A DNA stretch of 63,123 nucleotides from positions 1 through 63,123 of the forward strand of contig DASUWI010000041.1 in the NCBI GenBank assembly GCA_036378495.1, in the 5' to 3' direction. Position numbers and translations under genes: made by a program. Origin of the DNA: JAFALX01 sp036378495. Lineage in GTDB: Bacteria > Chloroflexota > Dormibacteria > Aeolococcales > Aeolococcaceae. The notes below the pieces were generated by a model that did not search any database, had not been told where the DNA came from, and worked only from the letters and a program-made list of their open reading frames with translations. How positions within the stretch are numbered: the first letter of the stretch is position 1; each line of letters opens with the position of its first letter. This document shows, in pieces, positions 15,292 through 24,300 of this stretch.

Positions 15292-15788
15292 ACGCGCCAG
15301 GCGCCCAAGGCGAGGTCTCTGGACGGGATGCCGTCGGGTTCGACCGGGTGGACCGCCGCATCCTCGAGCTGCTGGCCGACGAGGGCCGGATGCCGATCGC
15401 AACGCTCGCCGAGAAGGCGGGCGTCTCGAGGGCCGGGGCATATGCGCGGCTGGAGCGGCTGCGCGCAGATGGCGTGCTCGAGGGGTTCAGCGCGCGCGTG
15501 CGCACGGACCGGCTCGGGCTCGGCATCACCGCACTCGTGCTGATCTCGGGACGGCAGCCGGCATGGCGGACACTGCGCGACGAGCTCGCCTCGATGCCCG
15601 AGGTGGAGTACTGCGTCTTCACCACCGGCGAGTACGACGCGCTGATCCTGGTTCGCGTGCCGAGTGTCGAAACACTTCGCGACGTCATTCTCGAGCGCCT
15701 GCAGGCCTCAGAGAACGTTCGCGCCACGCAGACGATCTTCGTGCTCGACGAGGTGGTGCGCCGCCCGTATGTGCTGCCGCAGCCCTGA
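15285..15788 (+). CDS. Lrp/AsnC family transcriptional regulator
   Basis: 167 aa. Residues about 20-65 form the AsnC winged helix-turn-helix (VDRRILELLADEGRMPIATL, then VSRAGAYARLERL); residues about 80-155 are the RAM ligand-binding domain (VEYCVFTTGEYDALILVRV). Such proteins sense amino acids. It is divergent from the di-iron/hppD genes, so it probably controls tyrosine breakdown and itself, perhaps with an aromatic amino acid or 4-hydroxyphenylpyruvate as effector. The ATG at 15285 overlaps the third TGTCCA box. Confidence 0.92.
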   Translation: MSNAPGAQGEVSGRDAVGFDRVDRRILELLADEGRMPIATLAEKAGVSRAGAYARLERLRADGVLEGFSARVRTDRLGLGITALVLISGRQPAWRTLRDELASMPEVEYCVFTTGEYDALILVRVPSVETLRDVILERLQASENVRATQTIFVLDEVVRRPYVLPQP

Positions 15789-15801
15789 GGAACCTCTGCC
15801 T

Positions 15802-15821
15802 ATGTGCTAACGTCAGCACAT
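15802..15821 (+). promoter_or_regulatory. inverted-repeat operator of the toxin-antitoxin pair
   Basis: ATGTGCT and AGCACAT are exact inverted copies with a six-base spacer; the last AT belongs to the antitoxin start codon (15820). TAACGT (15808-15813) inside it could be a -10 element placing transcription at the ATG, that is a leaderless mRNA. The position is typical for antitoxin autorepression. Confidence 0.55.
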
Positions 15822-16059
15822 GAGACTGCACATAGAGATCGACGACGAGATCGTCGCCGAGATCGACCGCCGCGCCGGCCCGCGGAATCGCAGCGGCTTC
15901 ATCCGCCAGGCGATCGCCACAGAATTGGACGAGACCCGGCGCTGGGATCTCCTCGAGTCGGCGGCAGGGTCCGTCCGAGAACGCGGCCATCCGTGGGACG
16001 ACGATCCCGCACAGTGGGTGCGGACGCAGCGGCATGCGGACCGACGCCGCCTTGGCTGA
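15820..16059 (+). CDS. ribbon-helix-helix antitoxin (VapB-like)
   Basis: 79 aa. Residues 1-37 are a ribbon-helix-helix DNA-binding unit (LHIEIDDEIVAEIDRRA, then RSGFIRQAIATEL); the polar remainder, rich in Trp/Asp/Arg, would wrap the toxin. Three bases separate it from the PIN toxin, so it belongs to a type II toxin-antitoxin module and should repress the shared promoter through the overlapping palindrome. Confidence 0.88.
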   Translation: MRLHIEIDDEIVAEIDRRAGPRNRSGFIRQAIATELDETRRWDLLESAAGSVRERGHPWDDDPAQWVRTQRHADRRRLG

Positions 16060-16062
16060 CCG

Positions 16063-16452
16063 GTGCTCGTTCTCCTGGACACAACCGTCCTGATCGACTT
16101 CCTGCGTGGCCGGCCGGCGACGCAGCGGGTCCTTGCGCTCCGTGCGCGTGGGGATCGGCCCTGCACCACCGCGATCAACGTCGAAGAGGTCGTTAGGGGT
16201 CTGCGGGTTCGCGAGACGAGAAGCGCTGCGCAACTACTGCAGGGATTGCAGATCCTTCCTCTCGGCGCCGCTGAAGGGTGGCGCGCCGGTGAGTGGCGGC
16301 GTGACCATGCAGCGCGAGGGATCACGCTCTCGCAAGCTGACTGCCTCATCGCCGCTGCTGCCGTCGTCGCTTCGGCGGTCCTGGCGACGGGAAACCCCAA
16401 GGACTTTCCGGTGTCAGAGCTTCGGCTCGAGCACTGGCCCGTCGGCGCGTAG
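16063..16452 (+). CDS. PIN-domain ribonuclease toxin (VapC-like)
   Basis: 129 aa, GTG start. The PIN active-site acids are in place: Asp6 (LLDTTVLIDFL), Glu41/42 (INVEEVVRGL), Asp93 (SQADCLIAAA) and Asn111/Asp114 near the end (TGNPKDFP). VapC toxins cut specific RNAs, often initiator tRNA or rRNA, when the antitoxin is lost. It is complete in length and appears intact. Confidence 0.9.
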   Translation: MLVLLDTTVLIDFLRGRPATQRVLALRARGDRPCTTAINVEEVVRGLRVRETRSAAQLLQGLQILPLGAAEGWRAGEWRRDHAARGITLSQADCLIAAAAVVASAVLATGNPKDFPVSELRLEHWPVGA

Positions 16453-16494
16453 CGCGGCAGGCGCGGACGAAACCAGGGTCCGGTGCATTCCCGC

Positions 16495-16644
16495 TCAACG
16501 TTGTGCGCGCGAGTTCTTTCCGATCCCCGCGGGTCCCACGACGATGAGCAGTCCGCCGGCGCCTCTCGAGGCAGCCTCTAGACCCGCCTCGACAGCAGCA
16601 GTTTCCCCAGCTCTCTCGAGAAGAGGTTGTGTCCCCTCCGCCAT
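16495..16644 (-). pseudogene. relic of an ATPase regulator N-terminus (LAL/AAA type)
   Basis: On the minus strand ATG 16644 to TGA 16495 gives 49 aa: LLERAGETAAVEAGLEAA, then GGLLIVVGPAGIGKNSRAQR. This is the start of a large ATP-binding LuxR (LAL) or AAA regulator, up to and including Walker A (GPAGIGK), after which the frame ends. I see no continuation of about 850 residues in any frame. The remaining bases of 16453-16748 show no gene; CCATCGG/CCGATGG (16641-16657) is a 7-bp inverted repeat at its start. Confidence 0.65.
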
Positions 16645-16748
16645 CGGAACCGATGGTGGCATGCGCCACATCCTGAGGAGAAGTCCTCACGACGCCGGCC
16701 CAGGCGGTTTCTATCGTCGCCTCATCAGTTCAGCTCAGAGGAACGACG

Positions 16749-17306
16749 ATGAAAACCGACCGCCCGACCATCAGCTTTCACGCATCCGTCCGCACGCGCG
16801 CGAGCCGCGACGCCGTGTACGACGTGCTGGCCGACCTGTCGACGCACCTGACGTGGGGCGGCGAACAGACGGGGGAGAAGCAGTTCCGCCTGCTCACCGT
16901 CGAGCAGCCCGGCGGTGCAGCCGTCGCGGGCACGCGCTTCTCGTCGACCGGCCTCATCCCGATGGGAACCTTTTATGACGACAGTGCCGTCACCCAAGCA
17001 GTGCGCGGTGCGCGGTTCGCATTCCATACGCAGAGCGTTCTCGAGCGCAAGCACGGCCGCCCCACCTGGCGCGGCACATTCGACCATGTGTACGCCATCG
17101 ACGGCGACGAGAGCGGCAGCACCATCAGCTATACGTGCAAGGCATACGCGGACAACTACGTCGCGTGGTGGATGACCCCGCTCATGAGCCCGATGACTCG
17201 CTTCAACGTTCAGCGCACGCTGACGACGTGCCTCCGCAGCCTGGCGGCGATCGCCGAGGCTTCGGAGCAGACCGTCCGCGTGAGCGCTGCAGCGGGGGGT
17301 GCGTGA
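16749..17306 (+). CDS. SRPBCC (START-like) domain protein
   Basis: 185 aa. Helix-grip fold pattern: ISFHASVRTRASRDAVYDVL at the start, a LSTHLTWGGEQTGEKQF loop, central beta strands (FSSTGLIPMGTFYDDSAV, TWRGTFDHVYAI, STISYTCKAYA) and a long C-terminal helix (TRFNVQRTLTTCLRSLAAI). Such proteins bind small hydrophobic ligands in a deep pocket; the ligand is unknown. AGAGGAACG before ATG serves as ribosome-binding site. Single gene, convergent with ridA. Confidence 0.75.
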   Translation: MKTDRPTISFHASVRTRASRDAVYDVLADLSTHLTWGGEQTGEKQFRLLTVEQPGGAAVAGTRFSSTGLIPMGTFYDDSAVTQAVRGARFAFHTQSVLERKHGRPTWRGTFDHVYAIDGDESGSTISYTCKAYADNYVAWWMTPLMSPMTRFNVQRTLTTCLRSLAAIAEASEQTVRVSAAAGGA

Positions 17307-17329
17307 CGGGCTGAGCCCGATCCGCATCG

Positions 17330-17788
17330 CTACGCGACTTCGAAGATCGCCTCGAGCTCCACCGCCGCACCCAGCGGCAGCTGTGCAACCCCAACCGCTG
17401 CGCGCGCGTGACGGCCGCGTTCCTCACCGAACACGTCGACGAGGAGGTCCGACGCGCCGTTGGCCACCAGCGATTGCTCGGTGAACGTCTCCGCGCTGTT
17501 CACGTACGCGCTGAGCTTGATGACGGTGCGCACCGAGTCCAGTGACCCGACGGCATCGCGAACCGTGGCGAGCACGTCGATGAGCGTCGCGCGCGCGAGC
17601 TCCTGTCCACGAGCGGTGCTGAGCGAATCGCCCAGCCGCCCGGTGACCACCTGGCCGTTCTCCTTGCACACATGGCCGGAGACGAAGAGCAGGCTGCCGC
17701 TGCGGCGGGTGAGCACGTAGTTGGCCACCGGAGTGGTCACCGGTGGCAGCTCGATGCCCAGCACCGCCAGGCGCTCGTCGATGCCCAC
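17330..17788 (-). CDS. RidA family protein (Rid/YER057c/UK114)
   Basis: 152 aa. Trimeric RidA fold with the substrate Arg in HARAAVGVAQLPLGAAVELEAIF at the C-terminus and LLFVSGHVC near the start. The N-terminal MGIDERLAVLGIELPP extension is typical of the longer Rid subgroup. RidA removes reactive enamine/imine intermediates from PLP enzymes; the subgroup activity is not assured. GTG 17788 lies one base past the stop of the upstream epimerase, so they are co-transcribed. Confidence 0.88.
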   Translation of the reverse strand: MGIDERLAVLGIELPPVTTPVANYVLTRRSGSLLFVSGHVCKENGQVVTGRLGDSLSTARGQELARATLIDVLATVRDAVGSLDSVRTVIKLSAYVNSAETFTEQSLVANGASDLLVDVFGEERGRHARAAVGVAQLPLGAAVELEAIFEVA

Positions 17789-17789
17789 C

Positions 17790-18671
17790 TCAGTAGTCCT
17801 GCAGGTAGTCGGCGTTGTACGCGAACGACGCGGGCTCGAAGCCGAACTCGGTCGCCACCGAATCCAGCCGCGTGATGTTGTTGATGGCGAGCATGTGCAG
17901 CTGGTCGACCGTTACGGGTGGGTGGGGCAGCAGCTTCTGCATGACGAACGCCGGCGCCAGCAGCGCGGGCACCGGCATGTGCATGGTGTAGCGGTGCACA
18001 CCGAGCGCCTGCTTGATGATGCGGACGATGTCGTCATACGACAGATGATCGGGACCACCGATGGCGTGGCTGCGGCCGCTGGGCCCGCGTTCCAGCGCGA
18101 GCACCATGCAGCGCGTCACGTCGTCGATCGAGATCGGCTGGAAGAGCGCTGAGCCGTCGCCGGCGACGACTGTGACCGGCGTCAGCCGGATGAGCCGCGC
18201 CAGCAGCGTGAAGAACCCGTCGCCGGGGCCGAAGATGAGGCTGGGTCGCAGCACCGTGTAGGGCACGCCGCTGGCCGCCACCGCCTCCTCGCCGCCCCAT
18301 TTGCCGAGCAGATACGGATATCGAGGGTCGGGATCCGCGCCGTTGGCGCTCTGCTGGATGAGGTGGGCCACGCCTGCCTCACGCGCCGCCGCGGCGACGC
18401 GTTCGCTGCCGCCGCGGTTCACGCGGTCGAAGGTGCGCTTGCCCCGCTCGACGATGATCGCGACAAGGTTGATGACCGCGTCGCAGCCGGCGAAGGCTGC
18501 GGCAAGGTCGGTGCCGTCGATGACGTCGCAGCGAACGAACGTGACGTTCGGCGGGAGGTGGACGCGGCGGGTGCCGCGGGCGATCGCCACCACCTCGTGG
18601 CCGGCGTCGGCCAGCGCGCGCACGGTGTGCCGCCCCACGAACCCGGTGCCCCCGGTGACCGCCACCCGCAC
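17790..18671 (-). CDS. NAD(P)-binding epimerase of the NDUFA9/atypical SDR type
   Basis: 293 aa. Rossmann start VAVTGGTGFVGRHTVRAL, then FVRCDVIDG, INLVAI, LIQQSANGAD, YLLGKWGGEEAV (the usual Tyr-x3-Lys with Tyr/Lys), LRPSLIFGPGDGF and a C-terminal substrate lobe. Family members include the complex I accessory subunit NDUFA9 and sugar epimerases; the exact reaction cannot be told. GTG 18671 has GGAGG eight bases upstream and is preferred over the long upstream reading. Operon with ridA. Confidence 0.85.
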   Translation of the reverse strand: MRVAVTGGTGFVGRHTVRALADAGHEVVAIARGTRRVHLPPNVTFVRCDVIDGTDLAAAFAGCDAVINLVAIIVERGKRTFDRVNRGGSERVAAAAREAGVAHLIQQSANGADPDPRYPYLLGKWGGEEAVAASGVPYTVLRPSLIFGPGDGFFTLLARLIRLTPVTVVAGDGSALFQPISIDDVTRCMVLALERGPSGRSHAIGGPDHLSYDDIVRIIKQALGVHRYTMHMPVPALLAPAFVMQKLLPHPPVTVDQLHMLAINNITRLDSVATEFGFEPASFAYNADYLQDY

Positions 18672-18746
18672 GCCATGATCCTCCGCAATCCAGCAACCGA
18701 ACGGCAGGGAAGCGTATACGGGCTGTCCGGTCGAGCGGTTCGGGAC

Positions 18747-18775
18747 TTGCATGGCGAACATGTGTTCGCTATGAT
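18747..18775 (+). promoter_or_regulatory. SOS promoter with LexA box in the spacer
   Basis: TTGCAT (18747-18752) and TATGAT (18770-18775) form a sigma-70-like promoter with a 17-base spacer. Inside the spacer CGAACATGTGTTCG (18755-18768) matches the actinobacterial/Bacillus LexA box, GAAC-N4-GTTC. Bound LexA would block this promoter directly, so the imuA-imuB genes should be DNA-damage induced. Confidence 0.85.
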
Positions 18776-18839
18776 GAGCTTCCTGCCTCGGCGTTCCTGC
18801 TCCCCGTCCCGATGAGGCGAGAGCTTCCACGGAGGAGCG

Positions 18840-19640
18840 ATGTCGGATTCGCTTGCTGCTGCTCTGGCGACCCTGAAGCGTCGCTACGGGCCCAAGGCGC
18901 TCCGCCGCGGCGGCCTGGCCGAGGTGGCCGATGTGTGGCCCACCGGGGTCCCGGCGATCGATGGGGTCCTGGCGCCGGGCGGCCTGCCCCGGGGCCGTGT
19001 GACGCTGCTCCTCGCCGGGACGCGGAGCGGTCCCTCCGGCCGGCTCACCCTGCTGCAGTCGCTTGCGGCGCTGGCCAGCCGCTCGCAGGAGGTCGGCTAC
19101 GTCGACCTTGCCGGCACGCTCGACCCGGGCTTCCTCGCCGACCTCGGGGCTGACCTCGACGCCTGCCTGGTGCTCGATCCCGGCGCCGGCCGGTGGGCGC
19201 GCGGCCTGGCCATGGGCCGGTCGCTGATCACGGCGGGGCTGCCCTGGCTGGCCGTGGCCCTCGGTGCCGAGCAGCCCCGATCCGCCGTCTGGGAGCACGC
19301 GCTCACAGCGCTGGTCGAGGTGGTGGCGCGGCGCGGTGCGGTCTGCGTGGTCGCCGTCCCGGCCCCGGCGGCCGCTCCGCTCGCCTACGCCTCGTCGCTG
19401 ACGCTGACGTGCGCAGCGATGGGCTGGCAGCGGGCCCACGGCGACGTCACCGGGCTTCGAGTGCGGCTGACCACGACCAAGAGCAAGGTGAGCACCCCCG
19501 GCGTGGAGGCCTCGGTGCTGCTCCACTACCCGCGGACCTACGCGGCCGCCGAGGTGGTGGGGCTGCCGGCGGTGCTGGTCCCACCCGTCATGGTGAGCAC
19601 CGAGGAGGCGTTGCCGCGCCTGGCGGGGATGCCCGGTTGA
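18840..19640 (+). CDS. imuA: RecA-like protein ImuA (ImuA')
   Basis: 266 aa. RecA-fold: GVPAIDGVLAPGGLPRGRVTLLLAG, then GPSGRLTLLQSLAALASRSQEVGYVDL. The Walker A position reads GPSGRL, without the usual Lys-Thr, so ATP binding may be lost. In mycobacteria ImuA' partners ImuB and DnaE2 in error-prone translesion synthesis. It is the first gene after the LexA-controlled promoter and lies one base before imuB. Confidence 0.85.
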   Translation: MSDSLAAALATLKRRYGPKALRRGGLAEVADVWPTGVPAIDGVLAPGGLPRGRVTLLLAGTRSGPSGRLTLLQSLAALASRSQEVGYVDLAGTLDPGFLADLGADLDACLVLDPGAGRWARGLAMGRSLITAGLPWLAVALGAEQPRSAVWEHALTALVEVVARRGAVCVVAVPAPAAAPLAYASSLTLTCAAMGWQRAHGDVTGLRVRLTTTKSKVSTPGVEASVLLHYPRTYAAAEVVGLPAVLVPPVMVSTEEALPRLAGMPG

Positions 19641-19641
19641 G

Positions 19642-20853
19642 ATGCGCATCCTCTGCGCGCGCTATCGACACCTGGGGCTGGTCACGGCGCTGCGGCGTTT
19701 CGCGGAGCTACGCGGCGAGCCCGTCATCGTCGGAGGAGCGCCCGAGCTGCGCCTGCCGGTGATCGCGGCCTCCCCGGCCGCCGCGCGCGCCGGGGTGCGA
19801 CCCGGCCAGCCGTTGCGCCAGGCGCAGCAGCTCTGTCCCGCCGCCGCGTTCGTCCCCTTCGACGCCGCCGCCACCGAGGCGCTGCGCGCCGAGATCAGCG
19901 CCCGGCTGCATCAGCTGGCGCCCACCGTGGAGGTGAGTGACGAGGAGGCGCTGTGCGATCTCTCCGGGAGGCACGCCGCCTACCCCGATGAGGGCGCCTG
20001 GGGGGTCGCCGCGTCACGCGTCCTCACGGCGGTGCTGGACGCCGACCCCCCGGCGGTGGGGATCGCCGGCTCACGATTCGTCGCCCGCATGGCGGCGCGC
20101 GAGAGCCGGCCCGGACGCCTGCGCCGCGTGCGGCCCGGTGAGGAGACGGCCTTCCTGGCACCGCTGCCGCTGGCGGTGCTCCCGGTCGACCGGGCGATCA
20201 CCGCCCGGCTCGCCGACTTCGGCCTCGACTGCCTCGGCGCTGTCGCGGCGCTCTCGCCGGCGGAGCTGCAACGGCAGTTCGGGCCGGCGGGGATGGAGGT
20301 GCACCGGCTGCTCCGCGCCCAGGACGGCGACGGCATCCTCGGCGGCGCGGTGCACCGGGTCTGGACCGAGTGCGTCGTGCTCGACCCGCCGGTGGCGGAG
20401 CTGGAGACGCTGGTCGCCGCCGCGCGCCGCTGCGCCCGGATCACCGGTGACCGGCTGCAGGCGGAGGGGCTGAGCTGCGGGGAAGTAGGCGTGACGATGG
20501 AGCTCGAGGACGCCCCCGCCGTCGCGGCCGCCGCGGTGCTGGCGGCGCCCGCCGGGTCCGGTGCCGAGGTCTGGACCGCCGTGCTGGCGCTGCTCGGTGA
20601 GCTCCATCCCTCCGCGCCGGTGAGCGCGCTGCGGGTCGAGCTCACCCGGATCGCGCCGGGTGCCGGCCGCCAGGCGGACCTGCTCCGCCCCGGTGACGCC
20701 GCCCGGGACTCGATCGCGGCCGCGGCCACACGCCTGCGCACCCGCTTCGGCGAGGCCGCCGCGCGGCGCCCGAAGCTCGCGGTGGACCCCGGCGACCTGC
20801 CCGAGCGGCGGTTCGTCTGGGAGGCGCCGGTGGCCGCCGGCGCCGTTCGATGA
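19642..20853 (+). CDS. imuB: Y-family polymerase-like protein ImuB
   Basis: 403 aa Y-family fold: palm (ILCARYRHLGL, VSDEEALCDLSG), thumb with helix-hairpin-helix (LADFGLDCLGAVAALSPAEL) and little finger. The first catalytic Asp of active polymerases (MDCFFA motif) is missing: the start reads ARYRHLG. So this is the scaffold type. A possible beta-clamp motif QADLL is at residues 344-348. ImuB recruits ImuA and DnaE2 to the clamp. It overlaps the next small gene by four bases. Confidence 0.9.
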   Translation: MRILCARYRHLGLVTALRRFAELRGEPVIVGGAPELRLPVIAASPAAARAGVRPGQPLRQAQQLCPAAAFVPFDAAATEALRAEISARLHQLAPTVEVSDEEALCDLSGRHAAYPDEGAWGVAASRVLTAVLDADPPAVGIAGSRFVARMAARESRPGRLRRVRPGEETAFLAPLPLAVLPVDRAITARLADFGLDCLGAVAALSPAELQRQFGPAGMEVHRLLRAQDGDGILGGAVHRVWTECVVLDPPVAELETLVAAARRCARITGDRLQAEGLSCGEVGVTMELEDAPAVAAAAVLAAPAGSGAEVWTAVLALLGELHPSAPVSALRVELTRIAPGAGRQADLLRPGDAARDSIAAAATRLRTRFGEAAARRPKLAVDPGDLPERRFVWEAPVAAGAVR

Positions 20854-21098
20854 CGGAGCTGCTGGCGGGCGCGGCCGAGGTGCGGGCCGCTGCCGGCGGA
20901 AGCCCGAGCGCGGTGCGCGTCGACGGCGTCTGGCGAGCGGTGCGCGAGGTGGCGCTCACCTGGCGGGTGGAGACCGACTGGTGGCGCACGCCGGTGCGCC
21001 GGGATTACGTGCGCTGCCTGCTCAGCCAGGACGCGTGCGTCGACCTGTACCGCGACCTCGAGACGGGGGTGTGGCACTGGGAGCGGCGCTATGACTGA
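20850..21098 (+). CDS. DUF6504 family protein
   Basis: 82 aa small protein with many aromatic residues: VDGVWRAVREVALTWRVETDWW, YVRCLLSQDACVDLYRDL, then WHWERRYD. This Trp/Arg-rich pattern is DUF6504, often encoded between imuB and dnaE2 in actinobacteria. Role unknown; its place suggests a part in the mutasome. The ATG overlaps the imuB stop. Confidence 0.8.
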   Translation: MTELLAGAAEVRAAAGGSPSAVRVDGVWRAVREVALTWRVETDWWRTPVRRDYVRCLLSQDACVDLYRDLETGVWHWERRYD

Positions 21099-21309
21099 GC
21101 CCCGGCTGCCAGGCGAGGGCGATGGCCCCGCCGTGCCCCGCGCCTGGTGGCCGCCGGCCGAGGGGGACCGGCGGCCGGGCGGGGGAAGGAGGGTTGCGAG
21201 TGGTGCGTCCAGCGCTGCCGCGGCGCGGGGAGTGAAGCGTTTGAGTGTGTTGTTCAGCGCTGAACGACTGATCCGTAGGCTACACGGATCTGTGGTGGAT
21301 GTCAAGTGA
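21091..21309 (+). CDS. possible short linking ORF between DUF6504 gene and dnaE2
   Basis: 72-aa frame whose ATG overlaps the DUF6504 stop by eight bases and whose TGA overlaps the dnaE2 GTG by four. Composition is Pro/Gly/Arg-rich for the first 35 codons and ordinary later; no domain is seen. It may serve only for translational coupling, or be chance. This 207-base stretch otherwise holds only a 14-bp palindrome. Confidence 0.28.
   Translation: MTEPRLPGEGDGPAVPRAWWPPAEGDRRPGGGRRVASGASSAAAARGVKRLSVLFSAERLIRRLHGSVVDVK
21252..21265. promoter_or_regulatory. 14-bp perfect palindrome before dnaE2
   Basis: GTTCAGCGCTGAAC is its own reverse complement and lies 40 bases before the dnaE2 start. Half-sites GTTC and GAAC are those of the LexA box but in the opposite order, so it is not a normal LexA site. 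It may be a separate regulator site. Confidence 0.4.
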
Positions 21310-24300
21310 GCGGCGTCGAGCTCGCGGCCCGCTCCCACTACTCATTCCTGGAAGGCGCCGCCGCACCCCGTGCCATAGCGGCCACGGCCGCCGCGCTGGG
21401 CATCGAGGCGGTGGGGCTTTGCGACCGCAGCGGCCTCTATGGCGCGGTGGAGTTCATCCAGGCGGCGCAGGCCGCGGGGATCAAGCCGATCATCGGAACC
21501 GAGCTCGAGCTCACCGACGGCTCACGGCTGCGCCTCCTCGCGCGCGACCGCAGCGGGTACCGGCAGCTTTGCCGAGCTGTGAGCGCCGCCCAGCTCGCCG
21601 GCGTGAAGGGACAGCCGCGCGTGCGGCTGCCCGCCATCGAGATCGACGACCTCCCCCCGCCGTCGCGCGGCCGGTTCCTGCCGCCACCGGAACGTCCGCG
21701 GGCGCTGCGGCCCACGGCAGGCCCGTTCCCCGGGGGCTGGCCGGGCCTGCCCTCGGCCACGCCGCGGGCGACCGGCGAGCCCGCGAGCATCGACGCTGCG
21801 GACCTCTCGTCCTGCATCGCGCTCGCCGGCGGCCCGCGCTCCTCGCTGGTCGACCGGCTGGTGCGTGGCGACCGCCGCGGCGCGCTGCGCCATGCGGAGC
21901 GGCTGCGCGAGTGTTTCGGACGCGACCGTCTCGCGATTCTGCTCACCCATCACCTGCACCCCGCAGACAGCTGGATCGCCGCGGAGTGCGCGCGCATCGC
22001 GCAACAGACGGGCATCCCCACGGTGGCCAGCGCCACGCCAGACCACGCGACCGTCGACGACAAGCCCCTGCTCGATGTGCTCACCGCCATCCGCCATCGC
22101 ACCACGCTGGATCAGGCCGCGGCGCACGGGTTGCTGCTGCCCAACAGCGAGCACCGCGTGCAGCCGGAGGCGACGCTGCGGCGGCGGCTGAGCGCGTACC
22201 CCGAAGCGTTCGACACCGCGGCGCGCATCGCAACCGAATGCGGGGTGTCACTCGACTTCAGCAATGTGCGCTTTCCCGGGTTTCCCGTGCCCGCGGGCGA
22301 GACGCCCTTCTCGGTGCTCTACGCGCTCTGCCAGGAGTCGGTGCAGCGCAAGTACCACCCGATGACACGTCAGGTGGCCGCACGCCTGCAGCGCGAGCTC
22401 GACGTCATCGAGAAGACCGGGCTCGCGGAGTTCTTCCTGATCACGTGGGACATCATGCGGTACGCGCGCGAGCACAGCATCCCCGGACAGGGCCGCGGCA
22501 GCGCCGCCGACTCGATCGTGGCGTATCTGCTCGGCATCACGCGTGTCGATCCGGTGGCGCACGACCTGCTCTTCGAGCGCTTCCTGCACGAGGATCACCA
22601 GGGAACGCCCGACATCGACATCGACTTCTCCACCGACCACCGCGAGCAGGTGCTGCAGTACGTCTACGACAAGTACGGCGCCGACCGCACCGGCATGGTG
22701 GCCAACGTGGTCACGTTCCGGCCGCGCATGGCGATCCGCCAGGTCGGCGCGGCGATGGGCTTCCCCGAGACCATCATCGACCGTCTCGCGAAAGGCGCCG
22801 ACGGCTGGTACATGGCGACGCTCGACGAGACGCTGCGTGCCGCTGGAATTGAGGCGTCGATGCCGGCGGGTCCTGCCGCCGCGGGGTCCCCTCCTCGCTC
22901 ACCGCTCGGGTCGCCACAGGCGACCAACTCGCTGGGTTCGCTCGGCGACCCCCCGCAGCGTCACCCGCCGGCAACCCCCCGCGACGTCATCCCTTCATCA
23001 CCGACATCAGCAACCTGTGCAGCAACCTCGTCCTTGCCATCGTCCCTGCCCTGGCAGCTGTTTCTCGACGTCTTGAAGCGTATCGAGGGAACCCCTCGCC
23101 ATTTGAGCATTCATGTCGGCGGCATGCTCGTCACCGGCGAGCCGCTTGTCGATGTGGTGCCGGTGGAGCGCGCCACGATGCCGGGGCGCGTCGTGGTGCA
23201 GTTCGACAAGGACGACGTCGAGGACCTGGGTCTCATCAAAATGGATCTGCTCGGGCTGCGCACGCTGTCGGCGATCGCCGAGTGTCTCGACCTCATCGAG
23301 CAGACAACAGGGTTTCGTCCCAACCTGGACGAGCTGCGCCTGGACGATCCTCGGGTCTACGACATGATCTGCAACGTCGACACGATCGGGCTGTTCCAGA
23401 TCGAGTCGCGCGCGCAGCAGCAGTCGCTCTGGCAGTCGCAGCCCCGCGAGTTCAACGACCTCATCGTGCAGGTGGCGATCATCCGCCCCGGTCCTATCCA
23501 GGGCGATGCTGTGAACCCGTACCTCCGCCGGCGACAGGGTCTCGAACCGGTGACCTACATGCATCCCCGGTTGGAGCCGATCCTGGCGGAAACAAAGGGC
23601 GTCATCCTCTACCAGGAGCAGATCCTGCGCATCGTCATGGAGCTCGCCGGGTACACCGCGGGCGAGGCGGACCGCTTTCGCCGTGCCATGAACCGCCACC
23701 GCTCACGCATGGAGATGGAGGAGCTGCGCGACGAGTTCCTGCGCCGCTGCTTGGCGCACGAGCTCACCCTGCCGGTGGCCGAGCAGATCTTCAAGAGCGT
23801 CGCCGGCTTCGCCGAGTTCGGCTTCTGCAAGAGCCATGCCGCCGCATTCGCACGCACCGCGTACGAGACCGCATGGCTGCGCCTCGAGCACCCCACCCAC
23901 TACACCTGTGCGTTGCTCAACGCACAGCCGATGGGTTTCTACGCGCCCGGCGTGCTCGTTGACGACGCGCGCCGTCACGGCGTGCGTGTGCTGCCCGTCG
24001 ACGTCACCCGCAGCCGCGCCCGCTGCACGGTCGAGAAGATCGACGATGCCGACACACGCCAACAGCAATCGTTCGCTATCCGTCTCGGGTTCGCGTACGT
24101 CCGCGGGCTCGGGCCGGCGGCGCGCGCCGCGTGCGACGACGCAGTCGTCGCCGGGGCGAACGGCAGCCTCGAGGAGTTCTGGCGCCACGCGCTGCTGCCG
24201 CGCACCGCGATGGAGAACCTGGTGAAGGTGGGCGCGTTCGACAGCATCGCCGGCGGCCTGCACCGGCGGCAGCTGCTGTGGCAGCTGAAGCGTATCGAGG

